Shown here: positions 1 through 10,570 of the stretch, piece after piece
How positions within the stretch are numbered: position 1 is the first letter of the stretch
Layout: each line of letters opens with the position of its first letter
NCBI RefSeq assembly: GCF_022605165.1
Contig: NC_063074.1
Span: forward strand, 2,357,392-2,421,391
DNA: 64,000 nucleotides
From: Purpureocillium takamizusanense
Taxonomy: Eukaryota; Ascomycota; Sordariomycetes; Hypocreales; Ophiocordycipitaceae
Reading direction: 5' to 3'
Notes under the pieces: model-generated
What the model was told of the DNA's origin: nothing
Seen by the model: only the letters and a program-made list of their open reading frames with translations
The model's database searches: none
Program-made: the position numbers and the translations under genes

Positions 1-884
1 TGCTGCGCCGCTGCTCTCGGCCCCTTCAGGAGTCTTATTGTTTGGCCCTCCGGGATGTGGCAAGACGATGCTCGCCAAAGCCTTGGCTCACGAAAGTGGT
101 GCCTCGTTCATCAACTTGCACATCTCGACAATGACGGAGAAGTGGTATGGCGATTCCAACAAGATTGTCCGCGCCGTTTTCTCGTTGGCCCGGAAGATGC
201 AGCCCGCCATCATCTTCATTGACGAGATTGACGCGGTGCTGGGCACGCGACGCAGCGGGGAGCATGAAGCCAGCGGCATGGTCAAAGCTGAGTATGAGGG
301 TCCCCGACCTGAATAGGCATGCAGGATAAGAAGACTGACCCGGGCGGTACAACAGGTTCATGACTCTGTGGGACGGACTGACATCGGCGAACGCGTCGGG
401 CATGCCGGCACAAATCGTTGTTCTAGGGGCGACAAACCGAATCAATGACATTGATGAGGCCATCCTGAGGCGCATGCCGAAGAAGTTTCCAGTGCCCCTG
501 CCGGGCCAGGAGCAGCGCCGCCGCATCCTGCAACTCATCCTGCAGGACACGAGAACTGACCCCGAGGATTTCGATCTCAACTACGTCGCCAAAATCACGG
601 CGGGAATGTCCGGAAGCGACATCAAAGAGGCGTGCCGGGACGCGGCTATGGCACCTGTCCGAGAGTATATGCGGCAGCACCGGGCAGAAGGTCGGCGCAT
701 GGCGGCCGTGGACGCGTCGCAGATTCGCGGCGTTAGGACGGACGATTTTTACGGACGACGGGGTGGGCAGGCACCGGCTCGCGTTCCGGACACGAAGAGG
801 CCAGCACAGGCAGCTCCTAGAGAGAAAAACTCGAGCGACGAGTACGAAGACGTGGATGAGCCAATTGCGGAGGAGCAGGACTAG
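1..884 (+). CDS. MSP1: Msp1/ATAD1-type AAA ATPase, 5' partial
   Basis: C-terminal 272 residues of the outer mitochondrial membrane AAA translocase that extracts mislocalised tail-anchored proteins. Coding runs from base 2 in frame, has one intron at 292-355 (64 nt, branch CTGAC), and stops at 884. The join gives [12 protein letters not shown], a hallmark of this family. Visible motifs are Walker A GPPGCGKT, the pore-loop region MTEKWYGDS, Walker B IIFIDEID, and the sensor region [21 protein letters not shown]. The C-terminus is acidic ([17 protein letters not shown]). The N-terminal membrane anchor lies upstream of the window. Family assignment is secure; the gene is incomplete only because the window begins inside it. 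Confidence 0.93.
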
Positions 885-2592
885 GATGGACAGGCACGCA
901 AGAGTGAAGCAGGGTCGCGGGCAATGCAGGGGGGTAAAATCACTGCACATGCCCTTTGTGAGGGCCAGCGATCCTACGTGCGAGCTACAATACGGCACAG
1001 TACAGCACAGCATAAGGTAGTGATCAATAAAGACGTGCCAAGATGGATTGTGCCTTTACTGCGCCAGTTCTGCCGGCCAACGGGTCATGAACCCGTGCCA
1101 TCGAAGATGCTGTGCACTCAGGAGGTATGCATGTGCAGCACCGACAGTGGTAGGTAAAGCGCTGCTTAGGTACCTAGTAGGAAATATTGCCCATGCGAAA
1201 CGGTGAAAGTGGCTCGCGGCGCCATGGTGAGGCAATCACGTCATTTTGCGGGGCCCATGGTGCTTTGCCTGGGTTTGCCGCTGGCGACGGAGCTGTTGGC
1301 CGTTGGCTCTGCCGAACGAAATTGTCTTGCAACATGGAATAGTACTAGTATACATAGGTAGCACTTGTGTTGCGACCCGGCCAGTAACTTACCTAACCAG
1401 TGTGTGGGAAGCGGTGACCCCGGTTCAGCGTCCGATCAACGGCGAGCGACCTCAGCTTGCGCGGGACCCTTGCCTCTATTCTGACTGGCCGAAACGTCGC
1501 GCCGGCGGACTCGGCATACTAGCTGCTTCCCTTTGTTCAGTTTCAATTGCATCGCCAAATCGAGACTGGCTTATTCTGTGGAAGAATCTGGCCTCCGAGC
1601 GACAAACGGAAAGCCTAGAAACGGCGAGCTTCTCTGCGTTCCAAGAACGCCGTGCTTGTTTTGGATGGATACATTCTCGCTGGAAGAGGTGCGCCGGCGA
1701 CCGCCATAGCGGACCGAAGGCCGTGTCACGCAATCGGGGTCAATTGGATCCATCAGGAGGCGGCAGGTGGAAGCTCTGGCTCCTGCCGGACTACCTTTTA
1801 AATACTTCGGCCTCAACATCCGAACTCGCGGCTCGGACGGTACAAGTCAAGTACCGAGTCCTAGTACTGGATACCTTATCCGAAACAATGGCCTGGGTAC
1901 CTGCCTACGGTGCCCACCCTGACCAACTTGACCGGCATGCACATGCCCAGCTGGGATACGATACTTGGTACGCAGGCAAGGGGAGGTTACGTAGTCCTGT
2001 AAGGTAGTATTCGCAGTATCACAGACTGAGCGGGCTGTCCTTGATGAGGTGACTCGCCTTCAAAGTAAAAGAATCCAAGCTGGATAAACGGGCCGAGTGT
2101 GGGAGATGAGTGTGTACCAGCCAGCCCCCATGTGGAATTGCCAAGGGACGAGCAGGTTAGGAAGATACATCTACAGAGAGGTACCCAGTACCCTCTCAAG
2201 GCGGCTGGGAACTGTGAGCCGGTGTCGCGCCCACTTATTTTGACACCGCTGGGGCGGTCGCTGGCCCCTCCACTTGCTCACTCTCCCCGCGCTCCTGCCG
2301 TTCTCGCTGACCATTGCTTTGCCCAGGGCCGCACCGCATATCTCGTAGGTAGTCACACCTCACAGCAACTTTTCCTTGTCCACCTCGCCATCCCCTGTAT
2401 TGAATCTCACCTGCGATCGGCCTTCACCTTGCTCTGCGCGGCCTCCGATCCAAACAATCCTACGGCTACGCTCTCTCATCCGTATCTGTATCCTTTTTGG
2501 CGCCCGACTGGCCGAGAAGCCCTTCGTCGTTCAAACCAGACACAGCCCGTTACCGACAGTCGGTCCTGCCCTCGAGCTCCTCGACCGGCGCC
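885..2592. other. Intergenic region, MSP1 to STR3
   Basis: About 1.7 kb with no gene I can support. A 253-codon open frame at 1246-2007 has no recognisable domain, is rich in Trp, Arg and Cys, and looks like a chance frame. A perfect TAGGTACCTA palindrome sits at 1167-1176, and several GTACC-containing words lie between 1,830 and 2,200. The last few hundred bases are C/T-rich and probably form the promoter and 5' leader of the cystathionine beta-lyase gene. Confidence 0.5.
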
Positions 2593-4122
2593 ATGGTGTC
2601 CTCGCCTCTCCCCTCCAGCGGCAACGGCGTCGCCGCAGCTGCCACGACATCGTCGACGTCCGCCTCTTCTTCGTCACCCCCCTCCCGCGCCGCATCCGCT
2701 ACCACCCACTCGTCCGGCAAAGTTGGTAGCACCAGCGCCAACCCTTTGAAGCGAGTCGACCTAGACGGCCATGATCTTCCTCCTTCACCCGCGCCCTCTA
2801 GCCCTCGCAATGGTCGCCGGCGCTACGCTCTCGCGACCGAGCTGGTTTATACCGAAGGCAAAGATCAGTACGGCGCCTCCAGCACCCCCATCTACCAGTC
2901 TGCCACGTTCAAACAGACTTCGGCCAGCGGTGGCCAGCAAGAGTTCGATTACACGCGGTCCGGCAATCCCACCCGCACCCATCTCGAGAGACACCTTGCC
3001 AAAATTATGAACGCCAACCGCGCCTTGGCCGTCAGCTCTGGCATGGGTGCCCTCGATGTCATTACCCGCATTCTCCGACCTAGCGACGAGGTCATCACGG
3101 GCGACGACCTATACGGCGGCACCCATCGCCTACTTACATATATGGCAACCAACCAAGGTATTATTGTTCATCACGTCGACACAACCAACCCCGAATCAGT
3201 GGCCAGTCGAATCTCAGAGAAAACGGCCATGGTCCTGCTTGAAACGCCGACCAACCCCCTCATCAAAATTGTTGACCTCTCGTCTATTGCCCACATGGCG
3301 CACGATGCCAACTCCAAGGCCTTAGTCGTCGTCGATAACACCATGCTGTCACCCATGCTGTGCAACCCTCTGGATCTCGGTGCAGATATTGTATACGAGT
3401 CTGGCACCAAGTATCTTTCGGGCCACCATGACATCATGGCCGGCGTCATTGCTTGCAATGACGCTTCCATCGGCGACAAGCTCTTCTTCACCATCAATTC
3501 CACTGGCTGCGGACTCTCTCCCAACGATTCTTTCCTCCTCATGAGAGGCGTCAAGACCCTCGCCATTCGCATGGAGAAGCAGCAGGCCAACGCCCAGGCT
3601 ATTGCCGAGTTTCTGGAGTCTCGTGGCTTTCGTGTTCGTTATCCTGGACTTCGGTCTCACCCTCAGTACGACTTGCATTGGTCTATTGCTCGAGGAGCTG
3701 GCGCGGTGCTCTCGTTCGAAACCGGGGATGCAACCGTATCGCAGCGAATCGTGGAAGCTGCGCGACTGTGGGCGATCAGCGTTAGTTTCGGATGTGTTAA
3801 CAGCCTCATCAGTATGCCGTGCCAAATGAGCCACGCGAGTATAGACGCCAAAACGAGACGGGAGCGCCAGATGCCCGAGGACATCATACGGCTTTGTGTC
3901 GGAATAGAGGATGCCAATGATTTGATCGAGGATCTTTCTCGTGCGGTAAGCGGTCCTTGTCGCCATACCAGCGTTTCTTGTTCGTTTCGTCTTAGATGTA
4001 TATGTCGGACTGATCACATTAAAAAGCTGGTGCAAGCGGGAGCCGTGACCGTCACGCTCGACGGGTTTCATGCCACCGGCGCTGCTGAGGAACTGGGCAA
4101 GACACCTCTAACGGTGGATTAA
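2593..4122 (+). CDS. STR3: Cystathionine beta-lyase (PLP enzyme)
   Basis: Cleaves cystathionine to homocysteine, pyruvate and ammonia in methionine synthesis. The start is the ATG at 2593 (GGCGCCATGG, strong context); the open frame extends upstream only through non-ATG codons. A single intron at 3946-4026 (81 nt) lies near the 3' end; it is a multiple of three and stop-free, so the frame reads straight through it. Splicing gives SRALVQAGAVTVTLDGFHATG, the expected C-terminus, and 482 aa. After a Ser/Ala-rich N-terminal tail of about 70 residues comes the Cys/Met metabolism PLP fold: YTRSGNPTR, the PLP-phosphate site SSGMGALD, and the PLP-lysine motif SGTKYLSGHHD. The sequence around that lysine favours beta-lyase over cystathionine gamma-lyase, though this rests on family memory. 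Confidence 0.9.
   Translation: MVSSPLPSSGNGVAAAATTSSTSASSSSPPSRAASATTHSSGKVGSTSANPLKRVDLDGHDLPPSPAPSSPRNGRRRYALATELVYTEGKDQYGASSTPIYQSATFKQTSASGGQQEFDYTRSGNPTRTHLERHLAKIMNANRALAVSSGMGALDVITRILRPSDEVITGDDLYGGTHRLLTYMATNQGIIVHHVDTTNPESVASRISEKTAMVLLETPTNPLIKIVDLSSIAHMAHDANSKALVVVDNTMLSPMLCNPLDLGADIVYESGTKYLSGHHDIMAGVIACNDASIGDKLFFTINSTGCGLSPNDSFLLMRGVKTLAIRMEKQQANAQAIAEFLESRGFRVRYPGLRSHPQYDLHWSIARGAGAVLSFETGDATVSQRIVEAARLWAISVSFGCVNSLISMPCQMSHASIDAKTRRERQMPEDIIRLCVGIEDANDLIEDLSRAVSGPCRHTSVSCSFRLRCICRTDHIKKLVQAGAVTVTLDGFHATGAAEELGKTPLTVD
3946..4026 (+). other. Stop-free 81-nt intron of STR3
   Basis: Donor GTAAGC, acceptor AAAAG, branch-like CTGAT. The length is 27 codons with no in-frame stop, so retention would add 27 residues before the conserved C-terminus. 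Removal restores a conserved family C-terminus, which supports its being a real intron. Confidence 0.8.
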
Positions 4123-4771
4123 TTCGCATATGCATGTGCCTCTCGCCTCGCCGACAGCAGAGCAAAGACATTCAACGCCATATCCTGAGCGGGGTTGGAC
4201 CACCACGAGGCCTGCATATTCGAACAGCTTGATTACGAGGCCAAGACTATATGATCAAGTCTAGTCACTTGTCCACGGCCACGTGTGCCCCCGACGGGGA
4301 ACGCGGTTGCCCATTAAGGCCTCGGGTCCAGTTCAGCAGCGCGCATGGAACGCCCAGGGGACCGCTACCACTGGGCACCGCGAACCTCCTTTTGTGGACG
4401 CGGTGACGCGCGAGACATCGTTTCCAGAGTAGGAACAAGACGTGCACCTGTCAAGCCCAAATGGATGGCCCCGGACACGACACGGACCAGACTCGGAAGA
4501 AGAAGCGTGCATGATTAGGTAAACCGGTGCCTACGGAGATGCGAGGCGCCTGAGTTGACCGCGATACCACGGGGCTCTGAATGGCCCGTAAGGCATACCT
4601 CAGACGGAAAGAACGCCTTGGATGTTTGATGCTGGAACAAGAATGGAGACAACCATTGTACAAAGACAAATCCAAATGCCCATGCCGTGAAACTGAAGCA
4701 TTCCACCTTGAGCAAGACTAATCGGCCGCGGCGGCACGCACGGCACGCTCCAGCCACGACGTTGACTTGTC
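4123..4771. other. Convergent intergenic region
   Basis: About 650 bp between the 3' ends of STR3 and the serine incorporator gene. Short open frames are present but none is protein-like. I see nothing else in it. Confidence 0.5.
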
Positions 4772-6347
4772 TCAAGAGATGTCAAATCGATCAGGCAGCA
4801 AAACCGGCGCAACCAAAGTCCAGATGTACAAACCATGACATAACCAGGCGCTCACAATCTTGACCCAACTAGCCGCATACGTCCGGCCGACGGTAGCAAA
4901 GTCACCTCCTCCATTCTCCTCCTCATCGTACTGGAGAGTTAGGAGAGTCGAAACCCAAGCCGTGGCGAGGAAGAAGATGATGTGGAACATGGTGTAGTTG
5001 TACTGGGTACGGTTCCGTTCGTCATCGTGTGCCGCATCGACACCGGCATCGCTTTCGTCGTCGGACAGAAGCGCGTCAGCGGGCAGGCTACCTTCCTCGA
5101 CTGCCCGGCGCAGGGCCTCGGCGCGCATCTCGCGTCGGGCGCTAGGTTGTTGAGTGACCAGATCGTGCTCGTCCTCGTCCGGAAGTCGAATACCGTGGGA
5201 TGAGCCACCAAGTCCTAGGCTCTGCGTGGCAGCGCGGGTCGTAGTGTAGGCAACGGTGAGCATGGTAACAATGGCGCCGATGACGACCGACGTGGTTCTG
5301 GTGCCTTGGGCTCGGAGGAGTGGATTGCATTGCTTATCGTCCGGTTCGGTTGAGACAGCGGACATTGTGAGATATGTGCAATAGACGGCGACCATTGCTG
5401 CCTGCGCGAGACCTGCGCGAGGATTATACTCTTGAACGGTGGGATTGACGGATATGAAAGAGATGGCCAGCCAGAGGATGAGGTTGATGGTGATGACGGC
5501 CTGGTTCATGGCGCAGTCGCCGACCGCGAAGAAAGCATACTGCACAGCCGTCATTGCAAATGAGGCCAGATACATGGACAGGGTTGAGCCGATGAGAATG
5601 AAGCGCCAGAGCCTGGAGTCGGTGTCCTCAATCTGAGCAAGGCAATACTCAGCCCAGGTATGGGCGAGATCAACGAGGAGAATGAGGCCGAGGATGAGAA
5701 ACAACATGGCGCAAATGAAGGAAACGTAGTTGCCGTAAACCATGAAGAAGCGGTCGGGGATCAGAAAGGCCATGACGATCAATACCAGCCAGGCAATCAT
5801 TTTGGGGCCCCAATATCCGTTCTGAATGGCTGCACGAGGGCTTTTGGAGGAGGTGACGCCAAACAGCAAGCCGGCCAGGACCAGGTGAAAGAGACCAAGA
5901 GCAAAGTTGATTCTGTGGACGGCCAGCCAGCCATAGCATTGGCCATTCGGGCAGTTGATTTTGACATAGTCGAGGGTGAGATGCTGCAGTTTCTCAATAG
6001 CCCAGGGCGTGAGCATGATCCATGCAAGAATGGAGTTGACTAGCAGGAGCAGGGCATATGCGATACGAGTGGCGACGCTACATTGCCGAGTCAGAAGCCT
6101 GACGATACCATCCCTATTTTTTTGGGCCCAAACTGTGGCGCATGACCGGAGGACAAAGACATACCTGTTGCCGCACTTGCCGCAGGCACTGCAGACCATG
6201 GAGCAAGTCGCAGCGCCGCAGCAGCTGGCGGCAAAGGACAGGAGCTTTTGAACGTCAGCAGAGGGCTGTGGCGCGCGGCGGCAGTGGCGGACGCACCGTA
6301 CCCATGCTGGGCACAGCCAGCAGAGGGAGCGACAATAACGCGCCCAT
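4772..6347 (-). CDS. TMS1: Serine incorporator family membrane protein
   Basis: SERINC/TMS family multipass protein (478 aa) of endomembranes. Three exons: 6347-6297, 6244-6165 and 6077-4772, with introns at 6245-6296 (52 nt, branch GCTGAC) and 6078-6164 (87 nt). The joined N-terminus reads MGALLSLPLLAVPSMGT, followed by a Cys-rich stretch (SCCGAATCSMVCSACGKCGN) and SVATRIAYALLLLV, the standard SERINC start. About ten hydrophobic segments follow. Typical motifs include CPNGQCYGW, the GYWGPK loop, the NPTVQEYNPRAGLAQAAMV region and an acidic cytosolic loop near residues 340-400. The start was chosen by the conserved MGALLS opening. Family assignment is firm; the biochemical role of fungal members is uncertain. 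Confidence 0.92.
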
Positions 6348-7738
6348 GGTGTCTATCAGCGGCGCGTTATACAGGAGGCGTATTCGTAGGTTGGCGCGAG
6401 AGGGCAAACTCGCAACGATATGGGAGGGGGGCTGTTCTGGTCGATGACAGAGCGCGGGGTAGCGGCTTGAGGTCGAGGATTCGCTCCCCGTCAGACAAGG
6501 AGTGTATATCGGAGGGGAGGCGATGGGGTGTCGCGGATGCCGACGATGGAGGTCGTCTGACGTTGTGTCGTCGTCGGCCAGTAGGTGGTGAAGGTGGTGG
6601 TGGTGGACCGTGGTGGTGATCACTGGTGGTGGTGGTGACGATTCCTTGGTGGGGCCCTTGGTCCTTGCACGGGGTTATGTAATGGTTGTCAGTGGTCCGC
6701 CCCAGCAGCGTGGGAATTCCGGCTGGCTGCGCTGCGGTCGAGGCCACTTGGAGGTACCTCAAAGATGCAACCTTGGCATGGTCCTGTAGGTAGGTACTTA
6801 TCCGAACTATGTACCTGTACAGGTACCTGGGCAATTTACTTGTATCTACCTGGTTAGTACCTCATGGAGGCTAGCCGACCACGGTGCCCGAATGGTACTG
6901 TACCCGTGACCAGTTTTCAAACTCGCCCCTGGTTCCCGGTGGCCGCCGCCGCTCGGTCGGTCGCGCCTGCATGATCCGCTCAGCACTAACAGTACGTACC
7001 AATTACGTACCTCGTCCTTCGTGTATCCTCGCACAATGCAGTGAAGGAGCAGTACTTTGTAGGTACCTATGTTGTAACACCTTCCAAGTTTGTATCTTGC
7101 TTTGTGCGAAGTACCTACACTTTTCCTGTAGCACATTGGTACCAGTAGATCTGACCGACGGTCGAGGTGGATCGAGAGTAGGTACCCCTCCAAGCTCGGT
7201 GGCTGAGGTGGTCCGTCACGTCCCCTGGCCCGAGCGTATTGCGCCGTTAGATAAGACAACTTCGGCAAGTGTCGAGCTCCAGCGAAGCCACAAGTAAGTT
7301 AGTACTAGACATACCCGCCTGGTACTAAGTTCACAAAACAACCTGTCTGTCACCACGGCGGGCCGCCATCGTTTTGCCTTCCCTCTTCTGCCCAGACCGA
7401 CCATCGACGACGACAGCGACAGAACACGCATCTCATTCTCAGCCAAGGCGACGGACGTACCCTTTCGTTGACTGGCGCCCTGCCCCGGCCGACTTTCGCC
7501 ACTGTCCACGGGCAGGCAGGCAGGCAGGCATCGCGGCGCCGGCTGGCTGGCTGGCTCGCTCGCTCGCTCGTTCGCCCTCCTCACCTTGGTCGATGCCGAC
7601 TGTCGGCCCTCCGCATTGCGCCCATGCAGAGCGACGCTGACACAAGACGCCCATCGCCGCCCGCACGCCTACGTACGCGCAAACGCCTGCATACCCGTAC
7701 GCGAAGTTGCGGGCCGCCCGCACACTCTCTTACCCAGC
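6348..7738. other. Divergent promoter region, TMS1 and MFS transporter
   Basis: About 1.4 kb without a supportable gene. It holds a (CCA)n-type tract near 6,590-6,640, a dense group of GTACC words at 6,755-7,200 including a 16-bp perfect palindrome at 6811-6826, and GGCA/GGCT/CGCT tetranucleotide runs at about 7,510-7,570 in the presumed leader of the MFS gene. Confidence 0.5.
6811..6826. repeat. 16-bp perfect palindrome of the GTACC family
   Basis: GTACCTGTACAGGTAC is its own reverse complement. It lies in a divergent promoter among many related GGTACC and TAGGTA words. Confidence 0.9.
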
Positions 7739-9645
7739 ATGGGCCAGCGAAATCGTGGCCAGCTCAACCGAGCTCGCTTCGTTGCTAGCATCGCCGCCAC
7801 AGTTCTCTCTCTAGCCTGCGGCACCAACGTGAGTTGTCCTCCCGACATGCCGATGCCATACCTAGTCTCTCTGACCGCTGCCTCTTTGCGCCTGCCTGCA
7901 AGTATGTCTACTCGGCCTGGTCACCCCAGTTCGCCGAGCGCCTCAAGCTCTCCGCCACGCAGAGCAACCTCGTCGGCCTCTTCGGCAACCTTGGCATGTA
8001 CACACTCGGAGTCCCCGTTGGCATCGGCGTCGACCATCGTGGGCCTCGCCCCTTCGTTCTTGCCGGCGCCATCCTTCTCGGGGCTGGTTACTTTCTCCTA
8101 CACCAGGCTTATGACCGCGCCGCCGGCTCCGTCGCCCTTCTCTGCTTCTTCTCCTTTCTCACCGGCCTCGGCAGCTGCATGGCCTTTGCCGCCGCCGTCA
8201 AGACGTCGGCACTTAATTGGCCTCACCACCGCGGCACCGCTACCGCCTTCCCCTTAGCCGCCTTCGGCCTCAGCGCCTTCTTCTTCTCGTCGCTTGGTGC
8301 CATTCTCTTTCCCGGCGACCCCAGCGCCTTCTTGGAGCTTCTTTCCTGGGGCACTTTCGGCTTGATTTTTGCCGCCTTTTTCTTCCTCAGGGTGTATCCC
8401 CACCCCTCCGTCTACCATGCCATCCCGAGCGCCGGGCCGCACCGCTCTTCCGTCGGGTCTGTTGGCTCCCAGCGCCTTCGCCGAACCTCCTCGCCCGAAG
8501 CCAAGGTGCACACGTCTGCATCATCGGCTCTCCGGCCTTCTGTGGATCCCGGTACGTCGTCCGATGCCGACGCCAGCCCGATCAACTCTTCCAACTACCC
8601 CCGGCCAGCGCCCGGCCCCCAGTGTGGGGCGCCAGCACCGCCGGAGGAAGACGTCGAGGAGCAGTCCGCCGTGGCAGACGAGACGTCATCTTTAGTGTCT
8701 TCCTGCTCCTCGGCCGCCATCGAAAATGTTGTGGCAAGTAGTGTTGATATGGATCGGTCTCACCGAATAGATATTCGTGGCCTGGCCCTCTTAACCTCGC
8801 GAACCTTCTGGCTGCTCTTCTCCATCATGTCCATTCTCGCGGGTATTGGCCTGATGACGATCAAGTACCCCCCCCCCCTTCCCTTCCTCTCCCCTCTCCC
8901 CCTTTCTCTCCCCCTTCCTCTCCCTACCCCAATAGCAATCGCTGACATAACCTGACAGCAACATCGGCAATGACGTCAATGCCTTGTGGAAGCACTATGA
9001 TGACTCTATTGGACAAGACTTCCTTGTTCACCGCCAGCAGATGCACGTGTCGATTTTATCCGTCTGTAGCTTCATCGGGAGACTCCTCAGCGGTAAGCAC
9101 AATACGGCTGCGACCCCACTGACCCTTTGACTGCAAAGCATTTACTCACTGGTCCTCACGTCGAGTCTGCAGGCGTCGGATCCGACTTTCTTGTCAAATC
9201 ACTAGGCGCCAGTCGCCTTTGGTGCCTCTTCATTGCCTGCCTTGTCTTTCTGTCAGCCCAAGTGTCAGCTCTTAGCATCCGCAATCCACACCTTCTCGGG
9301 CTTGTCTCTGGCCTTTCTGGCATGGGATACGGCTTTCTCTTCGGTGTCTTCCCCTCCCTCGTCGCCGAAGCCTTTGGAATCCATGGCTTGAGTCAGAATT
9401 GGGGCTTCATGACTCTTGCGCCGGTCATTTCGTCCAATATCTTCAATCTGTTCTACGGCACCATTTACGACAAGCACAGCGTCATTGGCCCTGGCGGGGA
9501 ACGGCTGTGCCACGACGGCTTGGACTGCTACCGAGCAGCATACTGGGCCACCTTTGCTGCTGGCTGCGCTGGTTTGGTCATCACACTTGAGACAATTCGC
9601 CATGAACGGGTCACTATAGCCCGAGAACTTCGTGGCCACAACTGA
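7739..9645 (+). CDS. MCH1: MFS transporter, Mch1/nodulin-like
   Basis: Major-facilitator membrane transporter of 552 aa in four exons: 7739-7828, 7903-8864, 8959-9092 and 9173-9645. Introns are 74, 94 and 80 nt; the second has a C-rich start and a long polypyrimidine tract. The start is the ATG of MGQRNRGQLNRARFVASIAA, which opens directly into TM1; splicing gives ACGTNYVYSAWSPQFAERL. Six hydrophobic segments precede a long polar Ser/Pro-rich loop (residues about 205-330), and six follow. The spliced GLMTINNIGNDVNAL at the start of the second half is characteristic of the nodulin-like/Mch1 group. The substrate is unknown: yeast Mch1 is named after monocarboxylate transporters but has no proven monocarboxylate activity. 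The family is firm and the symbol tentative. Confidence 0.85.
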
Positions 9646-10570
9646 AATACTAGTATATCCTTTTCAGGGGGTCTGGGTGGTCTTCTTAGGTTATTTACAT
9701 GCCTACTCTTGAGCAGTTTTGGCGTTGGTTAGTAGATCTGTTTTGCCTGCACTCGATTGTCGCAGGCGCTCGTATCTCCAGCATGTATCAGAGCAGAGGG
9801 CATGGCCATCCATCGCCTCCGGATTTTCGCAAGCCGTGATATGAGTTTGGCGGCTGGTGTTTGTATCTCGCACGCTGGAAAGGTAGGTACGTGCCCACGA
9901 GTCCATCAGGGTCGCCTTTAGTTGCATAGACCTTCTCGCAATTCCCGGTGCAGATGCAGCTTTGTTTAGAAGAAGCGCATTCGATTACTTCAACGCTTGC
10001 GATTATCACGTGTATATGTACAGCCGAATGCGGAACCTAATCGTCCCCTAATGTCTTTCCCGGTGTCAAGCACCATGATTAGATCCCACGTCGTGCATTG
10101 TGCTCTACCGTGCTCCTTCTTCGGCATTAGCGAAGCGGCGAAAGACTACTGCCAGACTATTCAAAAGAATCGAGGACCGAACAATACCCTAGGTACCCCA
10201 AATGAACTATTCTGCAATGCTCCTACCGAGTGAAGCCCAAACGCCGACGGAATGCAAGTAAAGCGACTCTGAAGCAGTCCACCTTCTCCGAGAGGCGCCG
10301 AGAGTGTTATCGTCTCCGCCTATCGAAGAGCCGGAAGCAAGCACAGGTCCCTAAGCCCCAGCTAGGAATTAACGTCGCTTGCTGTCAATATAAGTATGGA
10401 TGTGCATGTACGTGGGTGTGCGCGCCCGTGTGTGTTCGCACATGTTGCCGCCTCGAAGTCTCGTACAGGCGCGCATGTGGCGTGAGGAGGACCTTGACCG
10501 TTTACACCTTGAACTCATCTCCCCTTTTCGCGCCGCCGACAGCCAGAGGGCTCAGTAAGAAACCGGGGCA
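9646..10570. other. Convergent intergenic region
   Basis: About 925 bp between the 3' ends of the MFS gene and BST1. There is no protein-like frame and no RNA gene that I can recognise; a few GTACC words occur. Confidence 0.5.

Noticed and set aside
1246..2007. 253-codon plus-strand frame upstream of STR3
   Set aside because: No recognisable domain, composition unlike neighbouring proteins, and it ends in GTACC-rich intergenic sequence. Treated as a chance open frame.
2497..2592. Upstream extension of the STR3 frame
   Set aside because: It begins with TTG, not ATG; the ATG at 2593 has strong context.
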